From NCBI GenBank assembly GCA_946222005.1, contig CAMIHP010000002.1:103764-167763 (forward strand): DNA of 64,000 nt. The letters run 5' to 3'. The position numbers and the translations under genes were made by a program. The stretch comes from an uncultured Candidatus Saccharibacteria bacterium. GTDB taxonomy: Bacteria; Patescibacteriota; Saccharimonadia; Saccharimonadales; Saccharimonadaceae. Positions 55,021 to 63,708 of the stretch are shown piece after piece; the stretch's first letter is position 1; each line of letters starts with the position of its first letter. Below the pieces are notes generated by a model that was not told the DNA's origin, made no database searches, and was given only the letters and a program-made list of their open reading frames with translations.

Positions 55021-55434
55021 TTAGCAGCTGCCTCGGACGATATCCTCGGTTTTGTCGCCCTTCTTGTAGGTGATTTTCGCGCCCTTACCACTACCACACT
55101 GGGTATACAAGACAGGAGTGTCGTTGTTTGGTGTACCAGATGTGATGATCTTCTTCTTGAGGTCTGGATCGATCTTTGCTTCAGTTACTTTATCGTCAAC
55201 AAGATTGCTACTGACTTGCGCGGCTGTTGGGTATTCGCCCTTCTGGCTGTTCCATGCCTCTACCTTGGTCGAGAGCTGCGATGCAGCGCCAGCGGCTGCA
55301 GAGTCACGAGCGCGTTGCTGGATACCGTTGTAAGCGACGATGGTAATAGCCGCTAGGATGGCGATGATCACAATCACGATGAGAAGCTCGACAATTGTGA
55401 AACCGCGCAGGTTACGTTGAGTTTTTGTTGTCAT
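55021..55434 (-). CDS. Type IV major pilin-like protein
   Basis: A 137-residue prepilin. The leader MTTKTQRNLRG is followed by FTIVELLIVIVIIAILAAIT, the classic N-terminal helix with Glu5. A compact globular domain follows, and two Cys (CGSGKG region and the final Cys) probably form the C-terminal disulfide loop. A strong AGGAGGGG Shine-Dalgarno lies eight bases before the ATG, unlike the leaderless genes nearby. This suggests high expression, as for a main pilin. It is separate from the minor pilin operon upstream. Confidence 0.93.
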   Translation of the reverse strand: MTTKTQRNLRGFTIVELLIVIVIIAILAAITIVAYNGIQQRARDSAAAGAASQLSTKVEAWNSQKGEYPTAAQVSSNLVDDKVTEAKIDPDLKKKIITSGTPNNDTPVLYTQCGSGKGAKITYKKGDKTEDIVRGSC

Positions 55435-55635
55435 ACAGAGTTACCCCTCCTTGTTACTGATTATATTACGATCATACTACGAACATTCATTAAACACAAG
55501 CTTTTTGATCACAGATATATGAGAATAATTTTCAGAGATAGCGTGCGCGCTAGTATAGGCTAAATTGTGTATAATGGCGCGCCAGTATAGCTAGAATACC
55601 TGAGCTACACGCTACCTATTGTTTTCTCAATTGAG

Positions 55636-56451
55636 CTAATTATTAATTCGCCGAGCCTGCATCGACCCCCGAGCGTGAATAGTCTGGCCAGTGCTGAGAG
55701 CAGCGATATCTACTGCAGCAGAGACGACAGTGGTGCTATCATTTGGCGTAGTGCTGGCCGCTTGATTAAAGCCCGTTGCATAGCCAAAGCGAATACTCGA
55801 TACATTATTCGCGACGCGTGTATCGAGCGCTTTGCAAGGGCCACCAGTGTAGTTGCAAGTGCTTTGCTGCCAGGGCTGGCCACACATCGTGTTGTTGCTG
55901 GGGTTGGTAGCATTGAATTCGTATTGGCTTGGCACGATAGTTCGCCGCCAAAGGGTAGTACCTTGCACAAAGTAGACAACCTTGACGGTAAGTGGGTTAT
56001 TTGTGCGGTAGAGCTTGGCGGCTAGGTCAGCTTGAGTGCGGCAGGGGTTGGCTTGGCTGTTGAGATAGATGAGTTCACGCTGGGTGTCGGAGGGGTTGCG
56101 GTCGGTGGCGTATTGAGTGAGGATCAAGACATTATCGCCCGCGAAGTGCTGCGCCCAGTTGGCTGCGACGGCTTTGCTCTCGACCTTTGTCGCCAGGCGG
56201 ACATCTTGCTCGATTTGGTCAAGTGCATCTTCCATACTATACGTCAGTGCACCGCGCTGGTTGGAAATAACAATCGAGCTCAGCAGCCCCACCAGGGCAG
56301 CAACCAATACGCCAACCACCACGACAATAATAGGGATCACTACTAGCATTTCCACCACAGTAAAGCCACGCTGTTGGTGCCGCGCAAGGTAGATGCGGCG
56401 GATGAGCTGCTGCATCCGTTCTCGGATATTAGTGGCTGCTGAGAATCGCAT
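55636..56451 (-). CDS. Minor pilin/PilW-like prepilin
   Basis: A 271-residue protein with a prepilin motif QQRGFTVVEMLVVIPIIVVV (about residues 26-45) after an unusually long basic leader of 28 residues. The globular domain is large, with six Cys and a Thr/Asn-rich surface (PLTVKVVYFVQGTTLWRRTI). Its N-terminal 23 bases overlap the preceding gene. It is the last gene of the three-gene pilin operon and could form or prime the tip of the fibre. Confidence 0.87.
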   Translation of the reverse strand: MRFSAATNIRERMQQLIRRIYLARHQQRGFTVVEMLVVIPIIVVVVGVLVAALVGLLSSIVISNQRGALTYSMEDALDQIEQDVRLATKVESKAVAANWAQHFAGDNVLILTQYATDRNPSDTQRELIYLNSQANPCRTQADLAAKLYRTNNPLTVKVVYFVQGTTLWRRTIVPSQYEFNATNPSNNTMCGQPWQQSTCNYTGGPCKALDTRVANNVSSIRFGYATGFNQAASTTPNDSTTVVSAAVDIAALSTGQTIHARGSMQARRINN

Positions 56452-56836
56452 GGCGAACCTCCGATTGGCTAGAGCCTTGCCCGTAGCGTACCGTTACCGA
56501 TACACGGCTTATCTGTGGTGCGGTAGTGCTATAGGGGCAATCAACAACAATAGTAGCACTAACAGGCTGAGGCAAGCCATCGGTATCGAGTGAGTGGTCG
56601 GTCGTGAGATTGCGATTGGCCGCGCGGTTTGTGCACGGCGTTGGTGTGCCATCGCCAACTTCGCGGCGGAGCAGCTCATACCCCACAATGCTTGCCTTGG
56701 CATCACGATTGGCCTCCGTTGCGCTCTGGATCGTCACAATATACAGCTGATAGAGCGTCCCAACAAAGAGCACGCCCAGCACCATCGTCACCAACATCTC
56801 TACTAAGGTAAAGCCAGCATCTGGACTATGCTTCAT
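56429..56836 (-). CDS. Minor prepilin-like protein
   Basis: A 135-residue protein with the motif DAGFTLVEMLVTMVLGVLFV at residues 6-25. The prepilin peptidase would cut after Gly8. The rest holds two Cys and beta-rich sequence (ISRVSVTVRYGQGSS). The start overlaps the stop of the preceding gene by four bases. It is a typical PilV/FimT-style minor pilin in a cluster. Confidence 0.88.
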   Translation of the reverse strand: MKHSPDAGFTLVEMLVTMVLGVLFVGTLYQLYIVTIQSATEANRDAKASIVGYELLRREVGDGTPTPCTNRAANRNLTTDHSLDTDGLPQPVSATIVVDCPYSTTAPQISRVSVTVRYGQGSSQSEVRHAILSSH

Positions 56837-57351
56837 TGGTGGTTGCTCGTAATGGTTATCGTTACTGTTGGTGCGCGCTCTAGCCGGTAGTAGAGGAAGA
56901 AACGGCTACACTCTTGACTGGTGGTGACGCAGAGCGAACCATCGCGGGCGCGCGGCTCGTAGACGAAGCGATCGACTGTGGCGCTATCTTTGCTAATACC
57001 ATTGCTTGGCGACTGGACAAAGAGCGCTTGCTGGCCGCTACGTGATGGGTACTGGTAGCTATCCTCAGATAGTCCAGGGAGGATATGGCGAATTGCCGTG
57101 CCATTAAGCGAGGTCAAAAACTGCTCGGCCGACGGGTAGCGGTGGCCTTGCTCGCCCGACGTACCAGTTGCATCACCGTTGTAGAAGGATTCAAGGCTGC
57201 GCGCCACCGTCTCTACAGTGGTGGTGCGGGCGGTATCACGCGAGGAGCGCTGCGCATTATTGAGCGTCACCACACCCAGTACTAGCAGCACCAGCATGAT
57301 TGCCAGCACAATAATAATTTCCACGATTGTATACCCGCGTCGTACCCTCAT
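56833..57351 (-). CDS. Minor prepilin-like protein, first gene of pilin operon
   Basis: From ATG 57351, a 172-residue prepilin with the sequence MRVRRGYTIVEIIIVLAIML, in which Tyr replaces the usual Phe after the cleavage Gly. Two Cys lie near the C-terminus (LCVTTSQECSRF). The promoter is TTGCAC, a 17-nt spacer and TATGCT, six bases before this ATG, so the operon mRNA is leaderless. The longer frame to 57534 runs through the promoter and is rejected. Confidence 0.88.
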   Translation of the reverse strand: MRVRRGYTIVEIIIVLAIMLVLLVLGVVTLNNAQRSSRDTARTTTVETVARSLESFYNGDATGTSGEQGHRYPSAEQFLTSLNGTAIRHILPGLSEDSYQYPSRSGQQALFVQSPSNGISKDSATVDRFVYEPRARDGSLCVTTSQECSRFFLYYRLERAPTVTITITSNHQ

Positions 57352-57819
57352 GCAATTAGCATAAGGGTTTTGGGGTAAAAGTGCAAGAGGTGAGAAGTCG
57401 AATTGAGCTGAATCGCGGCCTACTTTGCCCCAATTGCACCCATGATTTATTGACGAAAGGATAAGAAAGGGGTGTCTAAAAGAACGGTATTCGAGACTCT
57501 TTGACGATCTTTCGTTATGCAGGTGCAATGTCAATCATCGTCCTTATATCAAGGAGTGCTTTGGTTAATATGAGAATGAACACCCCGTTAGATTATGTAT
57601 TTTAGCACAGAACTCCTAGCCTAATGAGGTGAAATTCCGTGACTGTTTGAGAGGAAAGAAAGTGTGAAGCTGGCAGAGAATAGGGCAAATGCAGCCAAAA
57701 AAATACTCAAGAATACGTATCTACCTTGCCTGCTTGACTGCATCTATATCACAAAAACTATTGATTAACAGGGGTAAAAAGATAAGATTATATGCAGATG
57801 TTACACACTATTTGACTCA
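57352..57819. other. 470-bp intergenic region between the pilin operon and murB
   Basis: Apart from the pilin operon promoter at the left edge I see nothing convincing. A plus-strand frame at 57689-57922 overlaps the murB 3' end and lacks ribosome-binding signals, so it is not called. Confidence 0.4.
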
Positions 57820-58848
57820 TCACGCCGCTGGCATTTCTAGCGGTTCTTGCACAATGGTGATGCCGAATTTTTCCTCTACCGTGCGAATAATCTCCTCGCG
57901 AGCGGCAGCAAGATCGTGGTAGCTGGTGGCCGATTGATTGATGAGCACGACTGCATTCTTATCGTGTACTTTCATGCCGTGGAGGACGCAGCCTTTGAGC
58001 CCCGCTTGCTCAATGAGCCAGCCTGATGGCACCTTGACGCGCCCATCGGGCAGCGCATAGTGCGGTACTGTGGGGTAGTGCTGCTGGAGCTGAGAAAATT
58101 CTTCACCTGAAATAATCGCATTTTTGAAGAACGAGCCAGTATTGGGGAGCTTGGCAGGGTCGGGCAGCTTGCCAGCACGGATCGTCATGACGGCCTGACG
58201 AATGTCTTGCGGGGTAGGCTCTGCTATAGCGTGGGTGGTGAGATAATCTTGAACGGCTTGGTAGAAGGGTGGCTGTGGTAAACCCTTGCGCAGGCGGAGC
58301 GTTATGCTTGTGATGATATATCGCCCCATCTCGCGGCCCCGGAAAATGCTGTGCCGGTACGAAAACTCGCAGTCGGCGGCACTCAGCGACACAAACCGCT
58401 CTTGCTGGCGATCATATGCCTCGAGCGAGACAAGTGCATCGGCAATCTCCTGCCCATATGCCCCAACGTTCTGCACTGGCGCAGCGCCTGCTGTACCTGG
58501 GATAGCCGATAGCGCCTCAATGCCGCTCAGGCCACTGGCCACTGTTCTTGCTACGACATCATCGAGAATCTCTCCTGCACCAATGGTGATTGTTGTTGAT
58601 TCACCATCCTCAGCAATGACCGAGAAGCCCGGAATACGGTTACGCGCTACAATGCCAGCAAAGCCGCTGTCTTGGGCTAGAGTGTTGCTCCCGCCGCCAA
58701 GGACAAAGAGCTCGGCCTGCTGTTGGCGGGCCATCGTGCACACCGCCACGACATCATCGTTGGTATAGAGGTCGACCATAGTATGGGCGTTGCCGCCAAG
58801 CTGCATCGTCAAATATGGTTTGAGTGAAACGTCAGTACGAATATCCAT
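57820..58848 (-). CDS. murB: UDP-N-acetylenolpyruvoylglucosamine reductase MurB
   Basis: MurB reduces the enolpyruvyl product of MurA to UDP-MurNAc using NADPH and FAD. The 342-residue protein shows the FAD-binding segment LFVLGGGSNTLAQDSGFAG (about residues 45-63), GIEALSAIPGTAGAAPVQNVGAYGQE (about 104-129), YRHSIFRG (about 164) and the catalytic-Ser region NTGSFFKNAII (about 236-246). WLIEQAGLKG lies near the end, which marks a type I enzyme. The promoter shares geometry and operator with murA. It is leaderless, with TATATT six bases before the ATG. Confidence 0.95.
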   Translation of the reverse strand: MDIRTDVSLKPYLTMQLGGNAHTMVDLYTNDDVVAVCTMARQQQAELFVLGGGSNTLAQDSGFAGIVARNRIPGFSVIAEDGESTTITIGAGEILDDVVARTVASGLSGIEALSAIPGTAGAAPVQNVGAYGQEIADALVSLEAYDRQQERFVSLSAADCEFSYRHSIFRGREMGRYIITSITLRLRKGLPQPPFYQAVQDYLTTHAIAEPTPQDIRQAVMTIRAGKLPDPAKLPNTGSFFKNAIISGEEFSQLQQHYPTVPHYALPDGRVKVPSGWLIEQAGLKGCVLHGMKVHDKNAVVLINQSATSYHDLAAAREEIIRTVEEKFGITIVQEPLEMPAA

Positions 58849-58854
58849 AGGTAT

Positions 58855-58883
58855 AATATATCACTCATGATATATATCTGCAA
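58855..58883 (-). promoter_or_regulatory. murB promoter with the same palindromic operator as murA
   Basis: On the minus strand: TTGCAG (58878-58883), a 17-nt spacer, TATATT (58855-58860), then six bases to the ATG. The palindrome ATATATCA-N4-TGATATAT (58856-58875) lies between the boxes, overlapping the -10. The arms are identical to those at murA while the 4-nt centre differs (TCCG at murA, CTCA here). Conserved arms with a free centre are what a dimer-binding site would show. Confidence 0.85.
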
Positions 58884-58950
58884 GGTGTGTCGACCTAAAC
58901 CTAGATAATAACAAGCCTGCAAGCACTGCTGACTCTTATGGAATCTAGTA

Positions 58951-59781
58951 CTACTCTTCTCTCGACTCAATCGTTGCCTGCGCCGCTTGGATTACATGGT
59001 CGATCATCACAGCGATAGTGAGAGGGCCGACGCCGCCTTTCTCTGGGGTGAGAGTGACATCACTGCGCTGGCGCACGCTTGGGTCGACATCGCCAACGAT
59101 AACACCGCCTTCGCTTGCTGTGCCAGCATCAACGACCACTGCACCTGCTTTGACCATATCCGCTGTAATGAGATGGGGCTGGCCAGTAGCGGTAACGACG
59201 ATGTCGCTTGTGGCGATGACCTCTGTAGTATTGGGTGTTTGACGGTCACACACCGTCACAGCCAAGCCACGGTCGCGCCACAGCCGCTCCAGTGGTGCGC
59301 CTACTAACCGCCCTCGCCCAATGATGGCGAGCTGCTTATCGTCGAGGCTAATGTTGTAACCTGCCAGTAGCCAATCGATCGCTTGTGCTGTTGCTGGCGT
59401 ATAGGCAGCTTGCGGGCCACTCAGGCCATCGACATCCTTGGCGGGGGAGATGCGCCGAACGATGGCGTCTGTTTGTGACGGATCGTTGAGCGGCAGTTGG
59501 ACGATGATACCGTGAATGTGGGGGTTATTATTTGCTCGGTCGATCGCAGCTGGCATATCTGCCTCGGCAGTTGGTGCTACCTCTGTCTCAACGAGGATAT
59601 CAGCAGCATAGGCTTGCTTGTAGCGCACGTAGGCATTGATTGGTCCCGATGCGTTAAGCGGGGTGATAATGAGCAGCTTGGGGGTGATACCATGCGCTTG
59701 GCGTAGGTGGCGCACTTGGCGGGCTTGGCGCTGCTTGATGAAACTTGCGAGCTCGCGGCCGTTGAGTGATAAAGTAGGCAT
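58951..59781 (-). CDS. folD: Methylene-THF dehydrogenase/cyclohydrolase FolD
   Basis: FolD oxidises methylene-THF and hydrolyses the product to 10-formyl-THF. The 276-residue protein shows YVRYKQAYA (about residues 52-60) with the catalytic Lys, HGIIVQLPLNDP (about 94-105), the DVDGL segment and GRGRLVGAPLE (about 158-168). TPEKGGVGPLTIAVM follows at the end. The segment usually reading GRSxxVGxP is GRGRLVGAP, with Ser replaced by Gly. It uses the one-carbon unit made by GlyA. Confidence 0.94.
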   Translation of the reverse strand: MPTLSLNGRELASFIKQRQARQVRHLRQAHGITPKLLIITPLNASGPINAYVRYKQAYAADILVETEVAPTAEADMPAAIDRANNNPHIHGIIVQLPLNDPSQTDAIVRRISPAKDVDGLSGPQAAYTPATAQAIDWLLAGYNISLDDKQLAIIGRGRLVGAPLERLWRDRGLAVTVCDRQTPNTTEVIATSDIVVTATGQPHLITADMVKAGAVVVDAGTASEGGVIVGDVDPSVRQRSDVTLTPEKGGVGPLTIAVMIDHVIQAAQATIESREE

Positions 59782-59875
59782 AAGGCGTAATCCTTTCGTG
59801 AATATAATGGTTAATACTTGTAATAGGTGTCTCTATAGCAAACAGTCCTCTGGCAATACCGAGGACTACATACTA

Positions 59876-59952
59876 TGGAGGGCCAGGAGGGGCTCGAACC
59901 CTCGACACCCTGCTTAAGAGGCAGGTGCTCTAACCAGCTGAGCTACTGGCCC
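59876..59952 (-). tRNA. tRNA-Lys (CUU)
   Basis: The acceptor is GGGCCAG/CTGGCCC and the anticodon loop CTCTTAA. CCA is encoded (59876-59878 on the complement). Position 73 is U, which is unusual. It reads AAG. Confidence 0.93.
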
Positions 59953-60128
59953 ATGTCGTGCTTGCACTACCCGTGCAAAGCCCTTTTACTATAGCGGATA
60001 GCCTGGGGTTCTGTCAAGAGGCGGCGCGGTGAATTAAAAAGCTCTTTTGCTGCGGCGCGTGCGCTTGCTTGTCTTTTTGCCAAAAACGCATTACCATGGG
60101 ACAAGAGAGTTTAATCGGGAGAATAGCC

Positions 60129-60680
60129 ATGGCAAACGAACAACCTACAGCACAACCAACACCACCAGCTGAGACAGCATCGCACACAGCTCCAGCTGCC
60201 AGCCAACCGGTCGTACCAGCTGCCACAGCTGCACCGGTCGATACTTCGCCGCGCAACTACTTGGCGGTTGTCGCTCTCGCTGCGTTTATGGGGCAGTATG
60301 GCTTGGCTCGTTGGTATCGTGGCGACGAGCTGGGCAAGATCCGCTTTTGGATTGCGGTGGGCTGTACGGTAACATCAGTTGTGCCGTATGTTAATATTGT
60401 TTCGATGTTGGGGTTGTCTGTCTTGTCTGTCTGGGGTATCGTCGACTTCTTCTTGCTGACGAGTACCACAGCAGATGCAAATGGTACGCCATATGTTGCA
60501 ACCGAGCGCGACAAGACGTGGGCGCAGGGGCTTAAAATCACCTACATTGTTGGTCTTGTCTTGGCGGCAGTAGCGATTGTTGTCTTCTTGATCTTGCTAG
60601 CAGCTGGGGTGGTTGCGTGGCATAATACAATGACCACAACAGAGTCCTTGCAGTCATCGAAGATTTATTATCCTCGTTAG
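60129..60680 (+). CDS. TM2-like membrane protein with proline/alanine-rich N-terminus
   Basis: Starting at ATG 60129 (MANEQPTAQPTPP), a 183-residue protein. The first 45 residues are Pro/Ala/Thr-rich and disordered. A TM2-type pair of helices follows (about 46-115; LAAFMGQYGLARWYRGDELG is the typical loop), and then one more helix (about 140-163). TM2 proteins are common in small genomes, and their role is unclear. GGGAG is six to nine bases before the ATG. The upstream ATG at 60069 would add a region that looks non-coding. Confidence 0.8.
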   Translation: MANEQPTAQPTPPAETASHTAPAASQPVVPAATAAPVDTSPRNYLAVVALAAFMGQYGLARWYRGDELGKIRFWIAVGCTVTSVVPYVNIVSMLGLSVLSVWGIVDFFLLTSTTADANGTPYVATERDKTWAQGLKITYIVGLVLAAVAIVVFLILLAAGVVAWHNTMTTTESLQSSKIYYPR

Positions 60681-60704
60681 TGGCGATTGTGGCAGTAGTG
60701 TAAC

Positions 60705-60740
60705 AAAAAGGGTTGGCAGTGCGCTAACCCCTTTTTGTAT
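60705..60740 (+). terminator. Terminator after the TM2-like gene
   Basis: AAAAAGGGTTGGC pairs with GCTAACCCCTTTTT (one mismatch, wobble), with loop AGTGC, and a T-run follows. It may also serve the minus-strand tRNA-Arg. Confidence 0.85.
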
Positions 60741-60818
60741 GGTGCGGCCACAAAATGAATAGCAAATAGTACTGTATAAAGAAACCCAGACAAGCTGGGT
60801 TGTATAGAACAAAACTGG

Positions 60819-60892
60819 TACACCCGGCAGGATTCGAACCTGCGACCACTTGGTTCGAAGCCAAGTACTCTAATCCGCTGAGCTACGGGTGC
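60819..60892 (-). tRNA. tRNA-Arg (UCG)
   Basis: The acceptor is GCACCCG/CGGGTGT with a G1:U72 wobble. The anticodon loop is CTTCGAA and the T-loop TTCGAAT. No full CCA is encoded. It reads CGA/CGG and is the third Arg tRNA in this window. Confidence 0.92.
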
Positions 60893-61018
60893 GTGCTGCA
60901 TCTATTGTACCACCACTGGCGTGAGATACCAAACTGCCTGCCTGAGAATACACTCTAGAGAGTGGCGAGACTGAGGGATTGGATGGTATTATATAAAAAC
61001 AAGAACGAGGAGCTTGGG

Positions 61019-61567
61019 ATGTATAAAGAATACAAGATAGATTGGGCACAATTACGTACTGCTGACAACGAGAATCCGCAGATTCTTCCTGGCAAAATAT
61101 GGACTATGCTCCATGCCGATAAAGACGAAGTTGCTCATGACGCGTATTGGAAAATAGAAGGGAACGCCTTCTTCCAACGCAATCTATATCAGGCAACCGA
61201 ACCAGTAACGGACATTGTTACCAACGAGATACATCTTGGAAACTTTAGCACACCAGGCCTCGGTTTTGCGCTCGATCTCCTTGTCGAAATCGCCTGCGGC
61301 TGGTCAGCACCATCAGAAAAAGAACGCGGCAATGCCGACCTAGCCGACCGCTGCCGTGAGAAGATCCGCGCTATTATGCCCGACCTTTACCGACTTGCCG
61401 AAACGCAAACCGACCAACGCGTCCTACAGGGGATAGTCGATCTGACGGATGAGCTCGAACCCAGCAAGCAGCAGCGAGCAAAAATACTGTCGATTGTGGA
61501 ACCAAAGGCTTATGACGAGAGGCTTATTAGGATGGCTTTGCGAGATTTGAAAAAGTCGTTGAGATGA
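61019..61567 (+). CDS. Hypothetical helical protein
   Basis: From ATG 61019 (MYKEYKIDWAQLRTAD), a 182-residue soluble protein made mainly of helices. The spacing of Leu/Ala and the segments GLGFALDLLVEIACGW and VLQGIVDLTDEL suggest HEAT-like repeats. No catalytic motif is seen. GAGGAG lies seven bases before this ATG, and a TATTATA-type -10 box lies about 25 bases upstream. The GTG at 60962 is upstream of that box, so I exclude it. The function is unknown. Confidence 0.6.
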   Translation: MYKEYKIDWAQLRTADNENPQILPGKIWTMLHADKDEVAHDAYWKIEGNAFFQRNLYQATEPVTDIVTNEIHLGNFSTPGLGFALDLLVEIACGWSAPSEKERGNADLADRCREKIRAIMPDLYRLAETQTDQRVLQGIVDLTDELEPSKQQRAKILSIVEPKAYDERLIRMALRDLKKSLR

Positions 61568-61672
61568 CTCTTGAGAGCGTGTGAGCCAATAATTTAACGT
61601 CTATAATAGAAAAAGAGATTTAAGGGGAGCAGTTTGATTGGCATGTGGGGTAGAGTCGCTTTCATGTTGCTC

Positions 61673-62071
61673 CTACCCATACATATGAGTAACAGCTATC
61701 CCACGCTCCGCCAAAGCCTCCTCTACTCGCTTGACGACTTGGCTGGGGGTGAGCTCGGCTTTGACGATGTAGCTGTGAACATCGAGGTGCTGGAGCTTCT
61801 TGGGGGCTTCTTCGTGACCGAGGTTGGTGAGGACGATAACTGGGATGGCTTTGCCCCATGAGTAAGCGCGGATATGCTCGAGCGTGTCTGCGCCATTGAG
61901 GTGGGGCATTTGGAGGTCGAGCAGGATGATATCGGGGTGAGTTCGTTGCACGAGCATGATGCCGGCTTTGCCATCGCCTGCAACTTCCACCGCAAAGCCA
62001 GCCGCTTCGAACTTCATGCGGTACATTTGGCTGATGGTTTGGTCGTCTTCGATGATGGCAATTTTAACCAT
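61673..62071 (-). CDS. Response regulator, receiver domain only
   Basis: A 132-residue CheY-like receiver. The acidic pocket IIEDDQ (about residues 5-10), phospho-acceptor Asp in DIILLDLQMP (about 46-55), Thr/Ser switch VIVLTNLG (about 77-84) and Lys in YIVKAELT (about 99-106) are present. There is no output domain, so it works by protein contact. ATG 62071 begins the first strand (MVKIAIIEDD) and follows TATTAT by seven bases. Its promoter overlaps that of the divergent histidine kinase gene. Confidence 0.93.
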   Translation of the reverse strand: MVKIAIIEDDQTISQMYRMKFEAAGFAVEVAGDGKAGIMLVQRTHPDIILLDLQMPHLNGADTLEHIRAYSWGKAIPVIVLTNLGHEEAPKKLQHLDVHSYIVKAELTPSQVVKRVEEALAERGIAVTHMYG

Positions 62072-62095
62072 TTGCTTTATAATAGCAGGTGTAGC

Positions 62096-63406
62096 ATGAA
62101 AATGGAACAAAATCACCCAAAATCAAGCACGGCGCCTATATCAGCTAAACCACTGGTAGCACTAGGTAGCGCGCTGGCCACTGCAACCGACTTTGCAGAG
62201 GTGGTAGCAGCGGTACGCACAGCGCTAAGGGCAGTTGCCCAGCCGACTTGGTGTGGAGTGATGGTAATGGTGGATGGAGCGCCGCCGCTAATTGACTTGC
62301 CAGATGAATGCGCTGCCTCTGTTAATATACTCTTGCCACTGTGTGAAGAAGCGACGGCTCGCACAATGACCGCCATGCTACCCAAGCGCCACGCACTTCG
62401 TCGTTACGACATTGCTGTAGTGCTGCGGCTAGTGTGGCAGGGCAATCACTGTGGATATATCGTGCTAGGCCCGCCAGCTGAGCGAGCCACGTATGCTACT
62501 GCGCAGCGAGCCACTCTTGCAATGATAGCCCAGCAGTGTGCACTGACGCTGATGGCGCAGCAGTGCCATAATACCACGCAGCAATTCCAGCAGCAACTCA
62601 CCCAAGCGGTAGACCATGCAACGCGCCAACTGCGCGCTTCGAACCGCCGCTTGCGTGAGCTCGATGCCGCGAAGGATGAGTTTGTTAGTATGGCGAGCCA
62701 CCAGCTGCGTACGCCGCTCACTAGTGTGAAGGGCTATATCTCGATGGTGTTGGAGGGTGACGCTGGTGAGATTAATGCCACGCAGCGCACCTTCCTTACT
62801 GAGGCCTTTACCAGTAGTGAGCGGATGGTGCAGCTGATTGGCAACTTCCTTAATGTGTCGCGCATCCGCACTGGCAACTTCACAATTGACTTCCGCCTAG
62901 GCGATGTTGCCGCGCTGGTGGCACAGAGTATCGAGTCTATCCAGCTCATTGCTGAGCGCCACCATTTGCGGGTGGATTATCGACCGCGTGGGGTTATACC
63001 ACCTCTACTAATCGACGAGAATAAACTCCGGCAAGTCATCGTTAATTATATTGATAATGCTATTTACTACTCGCCTGGTGCTGATGTTATTACGGTGCGA
63101 CTCTACCGCAAGGATGGCTGGGTGGTGTGCACGGTGCAAGATCATGGCATTGGAGTGCCGCAGGGTGAGCAGCGCAAGATCTTTATGAAGTTCTTCCGGG
63201 CGCACAATGCGCAGTTGCAGCGGCCCGATGGCACAGGGATTGGGCTGTTCTTGGCAAAGAAGATCGTGTTAGGGCATCATGGCGAGCTAATCTTTCATTC
63301 GCGGGAGGGGCAGGGGAGTACCTTTGGCTTCCGCCTGCCGATCGATCGCCTTACGCCGCGCCAGGGCACACCACCAAACGAAAGTCACTCCCCACGTGGG
63401 AAGTGA
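62096..63406 (+). CDS. Cytosolic sensor histidine kinase
   Basis: A 436-residue kinase with no membrane helix. A GAF-like sensor part is likely (about residues 20-165), then a short coiled coil. The HisKA domain has the phospho-His in DEFVSMASHQLRTPLTSVKG (about 195-214). HATPase follows with the N box NYIDNAIYYSP (about 315-325), G1 DHGIGVP (about 348-354) and G2 GTGIGLFLAKK (about 380-390). TATAAT (62078-62083) is shared as a bidirectional -10 with the response regulator. It probably phosphorylates that partner; the signal is cytosolic and unknown. Confidence 0.92.
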   Translation: MKMEQNHPKSSTAPISAKPLVALGSALATATDFAEVVAAVRTALRAVAQPTWCGVMVMVDGAPPLIDLPDECAASVNILLPLCEEATARTMTAMLPKRHALRRYDIAVVLRLVWQGNHCGYIVLGPPAERATYATAQRATLAMIAQQCALTLMAQQCHNTTQQFQQQLTQAVDHATRQLRASNRRLRELDAAKDEFVSMASHQLRTPLTSVKGYISMVLEGDAGEINATQRTFLTEAFTSSERMVQLIGNFLNVSRIRTGNFTIDFRLGDVAALVAQSIESIQLIAERHHLRVDYRPRGVIPPLLIDENKLRQVIVNYIDNAIYYSPGADVITVRLYRKDGWVVCTVQDHGIGVPQGEQRKIFMKFFRAHNAQLQRPDGTGIGLFLAKKIVLGHHGELIFHSREGQGSTFGFRLPIDRLTPRQGTPPNESHSPRGK

Positions 63407-63708
63407 AAATCGCACATCTCCTGGGCTGGGTAAGACGCCCAAGGAGTCCTCCTTTGCCTTGGCACCTCTCGCACGGGTGCCAAGTGTGAATTTGCACAGT
63501 TATAGCACGGACAAACCAGACAAATGCAGTATGGGTTCTCCTGCATCTCGTGGCTTGCGATGGCTGTATCGAGTGCTGTTTGTGTTAGTTGTCTCCACCA
63601 TGCAAGTGCATGACACGATCAGTGTAGCATCACGTCTAGGGTATGTCAAGCCTTTTTTACAACATTATCGCTAGACAAGGGCCGATTTTTTTGCTATAGT
63701 GACTAAGC
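63407..63708. other. Intergenic region with a strong hairpin, before tRNA-Glu
   Basis: No gene is seen in about 300 bases. A strong inverted repeat CTTGGCACC-N7/8-GGGTGCCAAG is at 63457-63484, not followed by a T-run. It could be a transcript end or a small structured RNA. The tRNA-Glu promoter -10 is TATAGT at 63695-63700, eight bases before the tRNA. Confidence 0.4.

Noticed and set aside
57689..57922. 77-codon plus-strand frame at the end of murB
   Set aside because: Antisense to the conserved murB 3' end and without start signals.
58311..58330. TGATATAT half-site inside murB
   Set aside because: No partner arm at the right distance, and it lies in coding sequence.
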